A stretch of DNA of 64,000 nt from Enterococcus quebecensis (GTDB lineage Bacteria > Bacillota > Bacilli > Lactobacillales > Enterococcaceae): NCBI RefSeq assembly GCF_001730365.1, contig NZ_MIKB01000012.1, positions 1-64,000 on the forward strand, in the 5' to 3' direction. The position numbers and the translations under genes were made by a program. Below are positions 53,290 to 62,619 of the stretch, one piece after another. Position 1 is the first letter of the stretch, and each line of letters begins with the position of its first letter. The notes below the pieces were generated by a model. That model did not search any database, was not told where the DNA came from, and was given only the letters and a program-made list of their open reading frames with translations.

Positions 53290-54009
53290 TTGATAAATTT
53301 AACAGAAATTATGGAGAAGATGTCTCCGAATCAAAAAATCAATTATGATCGTGTGTTGCAAAAAATCATTGTAGAATGGGAAAAAGCAACTATACGTCCA
53401 ACTATCTTGCTTCATAGTTGCTGTGCTCCTTGTAGTACGTATACACTTGAATACTTAACTCAATACGCAGATGTGACGATTTTCTTTGCTAATTCCAATA
53501 TCCATCCAAGAGCAGAATATCAGCGCCGAGAAATCGTTCAAAAGAAATTTGTCGAGGACTTCAATGAACGAACAAACAATCAAGTGCAATTTTTAGCTGC
53601 CCCGTATGAACCGAATAAATTCATTCAAATGGTGCGGGAAAAAGAGCTAACTGAAGAACCAGAAGGCGGAAAACGTTGTTCGTCTTGTTTTCAAATGCGT
53701 TTAGATATTGTTGCAGAAAAAGCGCAGGAATTGAAATACGATTACTTTGGTAGTGCGCTGACGTTGTCACCAAAGAAAGATAGCCAATTAATTAATGAGA
53801 TAGGGATTGATATTCAAAAATTTTATGCAACCAATTATTTACCAAGTGACTTTAAGAAAAACAATGGATATAAACGTTCGATTGAGCTATGTCGTGAGTA
53901 CGATGTATATCGTCAATGTTATTGCGGCTGTTTGTTTGCTGCTACGAAACAAGGGATTGATTTGAAAGCTGTGAATACAGAAGCCAAGGAGTTTTTAGCT
54001 GAACAATAA
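53290..54009 (+). CDS. queH: Epoxyqueuosine reductase QueH
   Basis: QueH (DUF208) reduces epoxyqueuosine to queuosine in tRNA and replaces QueG in many anaerobic and lactic bacteria. The 239-residue protein carries the adjacent cysteine pair and CxxC in LLHSCCAPCSTYTLEYL (residues 44-49), a second CSSC in GKRCSSCFQMRLD near residue 129, and the C-terminal YRQCYCGCLFA cysteines that bind Fe-S and a mononuclear iron. The start is TTG 53290 behind TTTGGAGG. queA in the same window provides the substrate-forming step. Confidence 0.95.
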   Translation: MINLTEIMEKMSPNQKINYDRVLQKIIVEWEKATIRPTILLHSCCAPCSTYTLEYLTQYADVTIFFANSNIHPRAEYQRREIVQKKFVEDFNERTNNQVQFLAAPYEPNKFIQMVREKELTEEPEGGKRCSSCFQMRLDIVAEKAQELKYDYFGSALTLSPKKDSQLINEIGIDIQKFYATNYLPSDFKKNNGYKRSIELCREYDVYRQCYCGCLFAATKQGIDLKAVNTEAKEFLAEQ

Positions 54010-54017
54010 AACCAACT

Positions 54018-54062
54018 AAAAAAGAGGATGATTTCTTTGTATTAGGAAATCATCCTCTTTTT
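54018..54062 (+). terminator. Terminator after queH
   Basis: AAAAGAGGATGATTTC pairs perfectly with GAAATCATCCTCTTTT around a 10-base loop, and the 3' arm runs into T6. Confidence 0.93.
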
Positions 54063-54187
54063 TATGGAACGTATTTTATTTTTCAATATATAGTTTAAAA
54101 CTATATTAAGTGATAGAAAATAAGTGTTATTCTATATTTTTTTCTTATGTTAAAGTAGGTGAAATACTTTTTAAAAGGAGGAAACGT

Positions 54188-56452
54188 ATGAAAACATCAA
54201 TTATCGGGTTCCCACGAGTGGGAGAATTGAGAGAGTTAAAATTTGCAACAGAGAAATATTTTAGAAAAGAAATTACTGCAGAAGAATTAGAAGCAGTAGG
54301 AAAAGAGTTGCGGAATAAACATTGGCAGCTTTTGGTTAATCAAGGAATCGACTTTATTCCAAGTGGAGACTTTTCTTTTTTTGATACCACATTAGACACT
54401 GCAGTCTTACTAAATATCGTACCTAAAAAATACCAAGAGTTACAATTATCGCCTTTAGATACTTATTTTGCATTAGCTAGAGGATATCAGGGGGAAGCTG
54501 GGGATGTTACAGCTTTGGCAATGAAAAAATGGTTTAATACTAATTATCATTATATGGTTCCTGAGATCGATGACGAAACGGAGTTGAAACTGGTAGGTGA
54601 TAGTATATTTACAGCATTTAATGAAGCAAAAGAGGCGGGGATTAAAACCCGGCCAACCATACTTGGACCGTTTACTTTATTGAAATTAGCTACATATCAT
54701 GGGCAGAAAAAGGCAGAAGATTTTTATGAAGCTGCAATTACAGCATATGGACAGCTTATCCAGCAATTAACTCAGCTTGGCTGTGAATGGCTTCAAATAG
54801 ATGAACCAGCCTTAGTTTTAGATCTAACGCCTGATGAAGTTCAGCAATTTAAAAAGCTATATCAAAAATTGTTAGCTAAAAAAGGAACATTAAAGATATT
54901 AGCACAAACGTATTACGGAGACGTTCGAGATACCTATCAGGAATTGGTTGAATTGCCATTTGAAGGAATTGGTTTAGATTTTGTTGAAGGTCGGAAATCA
55001 CTCGATTTACTTGAAAATTATGGTTTACCAGAAGATAAATTATTGTTTGCTGGAATCGTAAATGGTAAAAATATATGGAAAAACAACTATCAGGAAACGT
55101 TAGCATTACTAGAAAAAATTCAGTCATTTGGCGAAGTTGTATTAAACACATCCTGTTCATTGTTGCATGTGCCATTTACTTTAGTTAATGAGTTAGTATT
55201 AAAAAAAGAAGTGACGAATCATTTCGCTTTTGCAGTTGAAAAATTGGCTGAACTAAATGACCTAAAGAAAATTATCGGAAATAAAGTGGAAAATCAATCT
55301 TTATTGACTGCTAATATTTCTTTATTTAATCAAGAACGTTTTTCTAAAAATGGACAAGTCGCTCAACAAGTCGATGCTTTAACTGAAAAAGATTTTATTC
55401 GTTTACCAGTGCTGGCTGAACGTGCAAGTATTCAAAAAAACAAATTAAGACTACCAGTATTACCGACAACAACGATTGGTTCATTCCCGCAGACAATAGA
55501 AGTCAAACAAAATCGAGCAAAATTCAAAAAAGGTGAAATCGATGAAGATGAATATACGGCTTTTAATCAAGCCAAAATCGCTGAATGTGTCGCTTTTCAG
55601 GAAGAAATTGGGCTAGATGTTTTAGTTCATGGTGAATTTGAACGAAATGATATGGTGGAATACTTTGGTGAAAGCCTTGATGGGTATCTGTTTACAGAAA
55701 AAGCTTGGGTTCAATCTTACGGGACTCGCTGTGTAAAACCACCAATCATATGGGGAGATATTTCACGCTCAAGACCAATTACCGTGGCTTATTCCCAATA
55801 TGCCCAGACATTAACAAATAAGCCGATGAAAGGTATGTTGACAGGTCCTGTAACAATTTTAAACTGGTCATTTCCTCGTGAAGATATTAGCCTCAGAGAA
55901 TCAACATTGCAGCTAGCGCTGGCGATTCAAGAAGAAGTTTTAGATTTAGAAGCGAACGGTATCGAAATTATCCAGATTGATGAAGCGGCTTTACGTGAAA
56001 AATTACCATTACGCCAAACAGATTGGCACTCAGAGTACTTAGATTGGGCAATACCAGCTTTTCGTCTTGTTCATAGCAAAGTACAGCCAACAACTCAAAT
56101 TCACACTCACATGTGTTATAGCGAGTTTGCAGATATCATTCAAGATATCGATAACATGGATGCAGATGTCATTTCATTTGAAGCGTCTCGTTCAAGTTTA
56201 GATATTTTAGATGCATTAAAGGCGATAGATTTCCAAACACAAGTAGGTCCTGGTGTATATGATATTCATTCGCCACGTGTTCCATCGGTAGAAGAAATCG
56301 AAATGACGATTCATAATATTTTAAATAAATTACCTATTGAGAAAGTTTGGGTCAATCCAGATTGCGGCCTGAAAACACGTGGTGTAGCAGAAACTGAAGC
56401 CAGTTTAAAAAACTTAGTACTTGCAGCGAAAAAGGTACGTGGAGGGATTTAA
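54188..56452 (+). CDS. metE: Cobalamin-independent methionine synthase
   Basis: MetE transfers the methyl of 5-methyl-tetrahydrofolate (polyglutamate) to homocysteine. The 754-residue protein has both barrels: N-terminal [22 protein letters not shown], and a C-terminal catalytic half beginning [12 protein letters not shown] with [26 protein letters not shown], the zinc ligands in THMCYSEF and the late cysteine in [11 protein letters not shown] place the start at 54188, behind AAAGGAGG; the open frame 26 codons upstream is not MetE-like. metF begins at the base after the stop. I found no T-box or SAM riboswitch in the short leader, unlike many Firmicute met genes. Confidence 0.97.
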   Translation: MKTSIIGFPRVGELRELKFATEKYFRKEITAEELEAVGKELRNKHWQLLVNQGIDFIPSGDFSFFDTTLDTAVLLNIVPKKYQELQLSPLDTYFALARGYQGEAGDVTALAMKKWFNTNYHYMVPEIDDETELKLVGDSIFTAFNEAKEAGIKTRPTILGPFTLLKLATYHGQKKAEDFYEAAITAYGQLIQQLTQLGCEWLQIDEPALVLDLTPDEVQQFKKLYQKLLAKKGTLKILAQTYYGDVRDTYQELVELPFEGIGLDFVEGRKSLDLLENYGLPEDKLLFAGIVNGKNIWKNNYQETLALLEKIQSFGEVVLNTSCSLLHVPFTLVNELVLKKEVTNHFAFAVEKLAELNDLKKIIGNKVENQSLLTANISLFNQERFSKNGQVAQQVDALTEKDFIRLPVLAERASIQKNKLRLPVLPTTTIGSFPQTIEVKQNRAKFKKGEIDEDEYTAFNQAKIAECVAFQEEIGLDVLVHGEFERNDMVEYFGESLDGYLFTEKAWVQSYGTRCVKPPIIWGDISRSRPITVAYSQYAQTLTNKPMKGMLTGPVTILNWSFPREDISLRESTLQLALAIQEEVLDLEANGIEIIQIDEAALREKLPLRQTDWHSEYLDWAIPAFRLVHSKVQPTTQIHTHMCYSEFADIIQDIDNMDADVISFEASRSSLDILDALKAIDFQTQVGPGVYDIHSPRVPSVEEIEMTIHNILNKLPIEKVWVNPDCGLKTRGVAETEASLKNLVLAAKKVRGGI

Positions 56453-57343
56453 ATGAGAACGGATGACTTATTTAAGGAGAAAACTGTTTTTTCCTATGAA
56501 ATTTTTCCGCCAAGACGAACTGCACCCATTGATACGATTTATCATACTTTAGATCGTTTGAAAGGGCAGCAACCAGATTTTATTAGTGTAACGCTAGGAG
56601 CGGGTGGATCAGGAGATAACTTAAGCACTGCTGATATTGCACAGAAGATTCAAGATGAACAATTTTTGCCAAGTGTCGCACATTTACCGGCTGTGAATTT
56701 TTCAAAAGAAGAGATTATTACCATTTTGGAGGAATTAAAGCAGAAAAAAGTAGAAAATATTCTGGCTCTCAGAGGAGATATTTTACCAGATAAAAAACCA
56801 AAAAAAGATTTCAAGCATGCCAATGATTTAGTCACATTTATTCATGAACAAGGAGAATTCAATATTATTGGTGCTTGCTATCCAGAAACGCATGGAGACG
56901 CCGAGAATTCAGTTGAAGATATTAAAAATTTGAAAAGAAAAGTTGATTCAGGTACAAATCAACTGATAACGCAACTGTTTTTTGATAATAACTATTTCTA
57001 CACCTTCAAAGAAAAATGTGATATTGCTAACATTGATGTACCTATCCAAGCAGGGATTATGCCTGTTGTTAATAAAAAGCAAATTGAAAGAATGTTAAAA
57101 ATGTCCAATGTAACACTACCGCATAAGTTTTTAAAAATGATGGAACGGTATGAACATAATCCTGAAGCAATTCGTGACGCAGGGATCGCTTATGCTATTA
57201 ATCAAATTGTTGATTTAGTCGCTCAAGGTGCAGATGGTATTCATTTGTATACGATGAATAATCCTTATGTAGCACAAAAAATTAGAGAAGCAACACGCAG
57301 CTTGTTTGAAGTGGAGTCAAAATTAAGTTTGATCTTGAAATGA
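56453..57343 (+). CDS. metF: Methylenetetrahydrofolate reductase
   Basis: MetF makes the 5-methyl-tetrahydrofolate used by MetE. The 296-residue flavoprotein has VFSYEIFPPRR at the N-terminus, DFISVTLGAGGSG near residue 42, the folate/FAD segment ILALRGDILPD near residue 102, IGACYPETHGDAENSVEDI, and QLFFDNNYFYTFKEKC near residue 174. The ATG directly follows the metE TAA, with AAGGTACGTGGAGGG inside the metE end as ribosome site, so the two are translationally coupled. A terminator follows. Confidence 0.96.
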   Translation: MRTDDLFKEKTVFSYEIFPPRRTAPIDTIYHTLDRLKGQQPDFISVTLGAGGSGDNLSTADIAQKIQDEQFLPSVAHLPAVNFSKEEIITILEELKQKKVENILALRGDILPDKKPKKDFKHANDLVTFIHEQGEFNIIGACYPETHGDAENSVEDIKNLKRKVDSGTNQLITQLFFDNNYFYTFKEKCDIANIDVPIQAGIMPVVNKKQIERMLKMSNVTLPHKFLKMMERYEHNPEAIRDAGIAYAINQIVDLVAQGADGIHLYTMNNPYVAQKIREATRSLFEVESKLSLILK

Positions 57344-57366
57344 AAGAAATCGTAAAGGGACTAAAC

Positions 57367-57414
57367 AAAAAGAGTGGAACAAAACTGGAAGTTAGTTTTG
57401 TTCCACTCTTTTTT
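57367..57414 (+). terminator. Terminator after metF
   Basis: AAAAGAGTGGAACAAAACT pairs with AGTTTTGTTCCACTCTTTT around an 8-base loop, followed by T's. Confidence 0.93.
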
Positions 57415-57962
57415 GTTTTTTTCAAGAAAAATGTATAGATGGTTTGATCAAGATAGATGTCAAAGTATTTTTAGTTTCTTTTATTTTCCCATGTATACAT
57501 AGAGTTTTTTTATTTATAGATATAACTGTTAAAATAACGAATAATTACATTTTTTTGGATAATAAAATAACTTGAATTTCAATTTAAATAATATTTAAGT
57601 GGGTGTTATTTGATATTAAATGTAATTATATATTTAAATATATGATTTATCGTTGTTGTTTCACACATATATGGTTTATCTTTTTAACATCAGTTTTTTT
57701 GAGGTAGTGCGAGGTACTGAGTATTAAATAAATATACTTGATATATTTTTTATACATATCGTTTTGTTAAAAAGATATTGACAATGAAATAACACGTGAT
57801 ATAGTTTTCTATGTAGAATAAAATAATTACATTTAGATATAATTCTTATTTTGTTTGCTGTATTTATCTTTATTATCTCTTTTTAAGGAAGGTAAGAACT
57901 ATTGCAGCTAGCAATTATGAAGAAAAAAATGTTTATGAGTAATCAGTGGAAGGAGATCAGAT
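57415..57962. promoter_or_regulatory. Long AT-rich upstream region and promoter of the SipW/fibre operon
   Basis: The 619-base gap 57344-57962 is very AT-rich with repeated TAAATATAT and AATTACATTT words. A promoter TTGACA (57778-57783), 16 bases, TATAGT (57800-57805) is clear and gives a leader of about 150 nt. No gene is convincing; a 26-codon frame from 57916 overlaps the sipW start and lacks a ribosome site. The long AT-rich stretch suggests several regulator sites, but I cannot name them. Confidence 0.6.
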
Positions 57963-58856
57963 ATGTCAAGAAAACCCTCTGTGCGAGATGGTGATCGCTC
58001 CAGAGTTGAAAGTGGTAAGCAAAGTAATCCAAAAAAGCGACTTCGTGGTTATTCAGACAATAAAAAATCTTACATAGAAGATGAAGGATACCGACCGCGT
58101 ACTTCAAAACCGAGACGAAAAAAAGTAACCCGTTCCTCTCGTGATGATTCTTACGAGAGGTCTAGGCGTATGGCCTACCAAGAAGCGTATCCGAGACGTC
58201 AAATTGAAGAACAGAGACATAGGAATAATTACCAAAGACGTCAAGATAATTCTGTCCCTAAGTCTCCAGGTATTTTAATTTTTTCCTTTCTAAGTAATTT
58301 GATATTTTATGGAGTTACGATAGGAATAATCGTGATGGCTGTGATGTTTTCTTTTAGTTCGAAGTCAAGTGCCTCAATTTTCGGTTATCGTTTCTATACG
58401 GTTCTAACAAACTCTATGGTTCCGCAAGAGGATGGGCCAAAGGGTGGTTTTTATGCGGGGGATATTGTAATCGTTAAATTAACAGATGGTAATAAGGTTA
58501 AAAAGGATGATGTTATAACTTTCGCAGTTGGTGACGGGTCTCGTTATCTGACTCACAGAATGGTCGAACGCAAAGATGAGTTAAATGGAGAAAAAGGAGA
58601 TTATCTTATTACTAAAGGAGATGCCAATAAAACCAATGATCCGCCGATAAAAGCAGATCGGGTATTGGGAAAAGTGGTATTCATTGTGCCTAAAGTGGGA
58701 GATGTTTTAGAATTTGTTCGGGCAGAATTTTGGGCTTGTTTCGTTTGTATTCTCTCTTTATATGGTTTTTTCTTAGTACTAAAATCCTATCTTTTTACAC
58801 CAAAAGAGGAAACAATTAGAAGAAGAAATACAAGGTATCCACTTTATGAACGATGA
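57963..58856 (+). CDS. sipW: SipW-type signal peptidase I
   Basis: The 297-residue protein has a 100-residue, Arg/Lys-rich cytoplasmic N-terminus, a TM segment (SNLIFYGVTIGIIVMAVMFSF), the catalytic domain and a C-terminal TM. The serine motif is VLTNSMVPQ (Ser151). In place of the bacterial lysine it has a histidine in YLTHRMVERK (His198), as in SipW, archaeal and ER signal peptidases; ITKGDANKTNDP follows. SipW specifically processes TasA/BsaA-type matrix proteins. Three such substrates follow in the same operon. The ATG has GGAAGGAGAT upstream. Confidence 0.93.
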   Translation: MSRKPSVRDGDRSRVESGKQSNPKKRLRGYSDNKKSYIEDEGYRPRTSKPRRKKVTRSSRDDSYERSRRMAYQEAYPRRQIEEQRHRNNYQRRQDNSVPKSPGILIFSFLSNLIFYGVTIGIIVMAVMFSFSSKSSASIFGYRFYTVLTNSMVPQEDGPKGGFYAGDIVIVKLTDGNKVKKDDVITFAVGDGSRYLTHRMVERKDELNGEKGDYLITKGDANKTNDPPIKADRVLGKVVFIVPKVGDVLEFVRAEFWACFVCILSLYGFFLVLKSYLFTPKEETIRRRNTRYPLYER

Positions 58857-58934
58857 TATTAGCATTTATTCTTTCTCTTGATAGAGAAGGATAAATGAGA
58901 ATATATATATATTATTTTTTTAGGAGGAAGAAAA

Positions 58935-60182
58935 ATGAAAAAGAACAAAAAGACAAAGTTGGTAGCAATTGCGTGTTTAGCATTATTAGCTATTGCAGCA
59001 GGGACTTTCGCTTGGATTAATTCTCAAGATCAACGAATTAACCGTGTGAAATCTGCAGCAATCAAAGATGGTAGTGTTAGTGTAGAAGAGAACTGGAACC
59101 CTAAACCGATCATTCCAGGGACTGAGGCAACAAAAGAAGTAGCAGTAACAAATTCGGGGAATACGCCTGTCTTTGTTCGTGTATCATACGAAGAAGTCTT
59201 CAAATATTTGACAGAAAAAGGTGCTGTAACAGGACGAAGCACAGGTTGGAAAGTTAGCGATAGCCCTACTTTAACAGATGATATACCTGTTGAATATGAT
59301 GGCGAAAAGTATCTTGATGCTGGAAGCGGTTATACAGATGTGACAAGTAAAGTGAAGGACGGTGCAGCAGCAGCGTTGCCAGCTGGTGTAAAAGTTTATG
59401 CCAAAGGTTCTGTGACTAAAGATCCAGTCACTGGAGGTGAAAGCACTACATTCAGTTATTCAGCCTTTTTTGAGCATGCTTCAGGTAAGTATCAAGCGAT
59501 GGAAACAGAAGTATCTGTAACTAGTGGGAATACGGTAGGAGCGTCTGTTGAAAATTGGGATTTTGTAATGACCAAAGCGAGTTATTTAGTCTATAAAGGC
59601 GGTTATAGTAATACTGTAGCAAACTGGGCAGCTTCTTCTTTAGAGGGTGCATCAGCAGAAGCAACAGCAGCAAAAGCTTCTCTATTGGGAAGTGCAGGCA
59701 AAAAATATGATGTTGATTATGATTATACAGTTGCAGCTTTAGGATTAACAACATTACCAGCTGCATCTCCAGCAATTTCAGCGGATCAAATTCCAATGGC
59801 AAATTCAGAGAAAAAAGGTGTTCAAACAGATAAAAATATTTTAGGTATTAGTGGAATCAATATTGAATACGGTGCTGATATGGCTACAACTTCAACATTA
59901 GTTAATGACAAATGGGCTTACAACAAAGAAGATGGATACTTTTATTTTACGAGTCCAGTTAAATCAGGAGCAACAACTCCAGATTTATTGAAAAAACTAG
60001 TATTTACGAATGCTATCGGGACAGAGTTTACAAATGCTACCTATGACTTAATTGTAAAAATGGAAGCTATTCAAGCGACAAAAGAAGCTTTGACTGATAG
60101 TACTGGTTGGAATTTAAGTGGAGCAGATGATTCCGAAACTAAAAAAATTATAACTTATTTGGATGGACAAGCAGCTAGCTAA
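58935..60182 (+). CDS. SipW-dependent exported fibre-type protein (BsaA-like), major copy
   Basis: The 415-residue protein has the alternate signal recognised by SipW: basic KKNKKTK, a hydrophobic AIACLALLAIAAGTFAWI, then NSQDQRINRV. The mature part opens with SVEENWNPKPIIPGTEATKEVAVTNSGNTPVFVRVSY, the donor-like strand and immunoglobulin-type fold typical of BsaA/TasA-related proteins that polymerise into extracellular fibres. An Ala-rich middle follows and a C-terminal domain ending in IVKMEAIQATKEA. It has the strongest ribosome site of the operon (AGGAGGAAG), as expected for the main subunit. BsaA in Clostridium perfringens builds biofilm fibres; the role here is by analogy. Confidence 0.85.
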   Translation: MKKNKKTKLVAIACLALLAIAAGTFAWINSQDQRINRVKSAAIKDGSVSVEENWNPKPIIPGTEATKEVAVTNSGNTPVFVRVSYEEVFKYLTEKGAVTGRSTGWKVSDSPTLTDDIPVEYDGEKYLDAGSGYTDVTSKVKDGAAAALPAGVKVYAKGSVTKDPVTGGESTTFSYSAFFEHASGKYQAMETEVSVTSGNTVGASVENWDFVMTKASYLVYKGGYSNTVANWAASSLEGASAEATAAKASLLGSAGKKYDVDYDYTVAALGLTTLPAASPAISADQIPMANSEKKGVQTDKNILGISGINIEYGADMATTSTLVNDKWAYNKEDGYFYFTSPVKSGATTPDLLKKLVFTNAIGTEFTNATYDLIVKMEAIQATKEALTDSTGWNLSGADDSETKKIITYLDGQAAS

Positions 60183-60217
60183 TTTTTAGCTAAGGAGTAA
60201 GAGGAAGGGGAAGTACG

Positions 60218-60952
60218 ATGCAGCAAGAATCAATGCGAAAACGTCTGCCATTTTTGATTTTATACAGTTTAGTAAGTGTTTTTGTCACTTTTACCAGTGG
60301 CACGCTTTTAGCTGTTGCCAGTCAAACCCTTCCTTCAGGAGTTGTCATTGGCGATGAAACTGGTATATCAGCTTCGTCAGAAGGAGAATATTATGTTGAT
60401 TTGCCAAATGTCTTACCTGGAGAAAGATATGAAAAAACTATTACGATTCGTAGCATGGATATAAAAGAACCATTTGAGTTGGGGTTATTAGTTAGCCAAA
60501 ACTCAGCCAAAGGAGTAATGAATTTTGACAAGTTGATTACATTGACTTTATCAGTAGACGGGGAACAAATATATCAAGGACCTTTATTAGGCAATGGGGA
60601 ATTTGATTGGTCTGTTGAACCATTGATAATAGGAACCTGCGAATACGGCAAAGATAAAATTTTAACAGCAGTATTTGAAGTTGATAAAGCACCCACAGTT
60701 GAAGATTTTAAAGAAGAAAGTCAATTGTTATATCATTGGACCTTTATTGCCACTAAAAATCAGAAGAAACCGTCAGATAGTACAGACAGTAGTTCAACTT
60801 CTACAGATAAATCCAAATCTAAAGGCATGTTTCCCATGACAGGGGAAGAAATTAAAAATATGATTTACAAGATATTAGCAGGGTTGTTATTACTATTAAT
60901 CGCCATTTTGTTATGGAAAAAACGCCAAGAAGAGCAGAGAAATGTAGATTAG
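60218..60952 (+). CDS. Surface protein with FPxTG-type sorting signal
   Basis: The 244-residue protein has an N-terminal signal (about residues 10-33), a beta-rich domain of about 150 residues (YYVDLPNVLPGERYEKTITIRS, TLSVDGEQIYQGPL) and a Ser/Thr/Asp/Lys linker. The C-terminal cell-wall sorting signal consists of MFPMTGEE, a hydrophobic stretch and the KKRQEEQ tail. FPMTG is a variant of LPxTG. The domain has the same GxxYEKTITI style seen in SipW-dependent fibre proteins. I infer that it anchors the fibre to peptidoglycan or caps it. It lies between two fibre-type genes, 35 and 16 bases from them. No sortase gene is in the window. Confidence 0.78.
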   Translation: MQQESMRKRLPFLILYSLVSVFVTFTSGTLLAVASQTLPSGVVIGDETGISASSEGEYYVDLPNVLPGERYEKTITIRSMDIKEPFELGLLVSQNSAKGVMNFDKLITLTLSVDGEQIYQGPLLGNGEFDWSVEPLIIGTCEYGKDKILTAVFEVDKAPTVEDFKEESQLLYHWTFIATKNQKKPSDSTDSSSTSTDKSKSKGMFPMTGEEIKNMIYKILAGLLLLLIAILLWKKRQEEQRNVD

Positions 60953-60968
60953 AGGAAGGGGGAGATAA

Positions 60969-61811
60969 ATGAGTAGAGGGAAAAAATTATTGAAAATAAT
61001 CAATCAAAATAAACCTTTTTTAGTAGTATTTTCTTTATTTTTAAGCCTGTTGCTTGTAGTAGGAAGCACTTACTCGTGGATTACCTATAGTGATGAGCAA
61101 ATTAATCAAAGTAAGCCCAATACTAAAAAGCTTTCTGCGGTAATTGATGAAAACTTCACACCTAATCTACAGTGGATACCGGGAAAAACGACTGAAAAGA
61201 GCTTATTAGTAAAAAATAATGGGCAAGTACCAGCTATTGTTCGAGTATCTTTGTATGAGTTTCTCGTTCATTTTGAACTTGATATGACAGACGGTGGTGG
61301 TAATGGCAGTCAGAAAATCGTCAATACATCAAGTAGACCTGAGCTGACAATGGATGATGTCGCTACATGGTTTAAAGGCAGTACGTACAAGGTAGCTTCT
61401 GGAAAGTATTACACAGTCTCAGAAGTTTATAAAGGTGATAAAACGAATCCGAATACAGCTTATGTCTATAAAGGGAATCGAACGGTTGAAGGGCTTAAAT
61501 ATTTAACAATTCAATTTAATGCTAGAGATATTTATGATGTAAATAATAAACCCAAACTAGGAACTCAGAATTATTGGTACTATTCAGAGGGGTACTTTTA
61601 TTATTCAGAGATATTACAGCCAAAAGAGAAAACAAAAGAGTTGCTTCAAAGCGTGACGTTGGACAAGAGTTTACCAAATAAGTATAAGGGTTCCTTCTAT
61701 CAATTAATTCCAATCATGGATGCTCACGATAGGACAAAGTCTCTAATGGAGGATTGGAAGATTAGTTCTAATTCATTTGTAGAATCGATGTATCGTGAGA
61801 AAGTTCATTAA
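60969..61811 (+). CDS. SipW-dependent exported fibre-type protein (BsaA-like), second copy
   Basis: The 280-residue protein shows the same plan as the 415-residue subunit: hydrophobic signal FLVVFSLFLSLLLVVGSTYSWITYSDEQINQ, then VIDENFTPNLQWIPGKTTEKSLLVKNNGQVPAIVRVSLYEF. The C-terminal end (KYKGSFYQLIPIMDAHDRTKS) also aligns with the major copy. It lacks the Ala-rich central part. As a smaller paralog it may be a minor subunit or tip of the fibre. Ribosome site GGAAGGGGGAGA. It is followed after 12 bases by the third paralog. Confidence 0.83.
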   Translation: MSRGKKLLKIINQNKPFLVVFSLFLSLLLVVGSTYSWITYSDEQINQSKPNTKKLSAVIDENFTPNLQWIPGKTTEKSLLVKNNGQVPAIVRVSLYEFLVHFELDMTDGGGNGSQKIVNTSSRPELTMDDVATWFKGSTYKVASGKYYTVSEVYKGDKTNPNTAYVYKGNRTVEGLKYLTIQFNARDIYDVNNKPKLGTQNYWYYSEGYFYYSEILQPKEKTKELLQSVTLDKSLPNKYKGSFYQLIPIMDAHDRTKSLMEDWKISSNSFVESMYREKVH

Positions 61812-61823
61812 GGGGGATTAACG

Positions 61824-62444
61824 ATGAAACAAAAGAAAAAAATCATCCATTTTTTGTGGGGTGTACCTGTATTTATCATCTGTTTAGTCATCGGAAGTAC
61901 AGTTGCATACGCCGCGATGATGGTGAGAGAAGAGAAAGCTAATCTTTTTCAAATTGGAAATCTCCAAACGAAAGTTGAAGAAGTTTTTACCGAACCTGTA
62001 ACAATGTTACCAAATAAACCAGTTGAAAAAAAAGTAACGATCGCAAATATAGGTACTGTTAATCAATTTGTTCGAGTTATGCTTCATCCTGAAATTCGTT
62101 TGGAGAGCAATAGCAGTATCCAGTTATTGCCTTCAAAAATTGGTGAAGAAATCCTGTTAGATTTGAATAATATAGATTGGAAGTTAGGTGAAGATGGTTA
62201 TTATTACTATCTCAAAGCTTTACGGACAGGTGAATCTAATAGGACAGAGAATTTGTTTACACAAGTTAAATTGAAAAATGAATTAGGGAAAAAATATCAT
62301 GGAGCAACTTTTAGCTTTTTAATAAAAGTGGAAGCTATTAATTGTGCAAAATTCGCTTATCGTGATGTTTGGTGGCAAGGGGTTACACCTAATAGTGGTG
62401 AGTTGAAAGTAATTGATAGCCAGTTAGCTAAACAAATAGATTAA
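61824..62444 (+). CDS. SipW-dependent exported fibre-type protein (BsaA-like), third short copy
   Basis: The 206-residue protein is the shortest paralog: signal VPVFIICLVIGSTVAYAAMMVREEKANLFQIG, then EEVFTEPVTMLPNKPVEKKVTIANIGTVNQFVRVMLHPEI, and C-terminal KYHGATFSFLIKVEAINCAKFAYRDVWW. The NxGxxxxFVRV strand and the FLIKVEAI ending are shared with the other two. It contains one cysteine after the signal. It may be the base or cap of the fibre. A long-loop hairpin follows. Confidence 0.82.
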   Translation: MKQKKKIIHFLWGVPVFIICLVIGSTVAYAAMMVREEKANLFQIGNLQTKVEEVFTEPVTMLPNKPVEKKVTIANIGTVNQFVRVMLHPEIRLESNSSIQLLPSKIGEEILLDLNNIDWKLGEDGYYYYLKALRTGESNRTENLFTQVKLKNELGKKYHGATFSFLIKVEAINCAKFAYRDVWWQGVTPNSGELKVIDSQLAKQID

Positions 62445-62459
62445 AAATATAGGCGTGAT

Positions 62460-62527
62460 TGGGAGCAGAAACGAGTGACATTAAGAAGTATACACGTTGG
62501 TTTTCGTTGTTAAACGTTTCTGTCCCA
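62460..62527. repeat. Inverted-repeat element of the GGGA(G)CAGAAACG type
   Basis: TTGGGAGCAGAAACG and CGTTTCTGTCCCAA face each other across about 40 bases. The same arms, in the reverse arrangement, bound the element at 8094-8210. It may terminate transcription partially before the last gene. Confidence 0.6.
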
Positions 62528-62619
62528 ACCTCTTGCCTTTTTCAATTCAACACTCATGAAATGAGTGTTTTTAACGAGAAAGTCATTGATTTGGTGGGTA
62601 TTGGAAAAAAGGAGATAAA

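Noticed and set aside
54063-54187. T-box or SAM riboswitch upstream of metE
   Set aside because: Only about 125 AT-rich bases lie between the queH terminator and the start, with no T-box sequence or terminator/antiterminator pair.
57916-57995. 26-codon leader peptide overlapping sipW
   Set aside because: No ribosome site at its ATG; it overlaps the well-supported sipW start.
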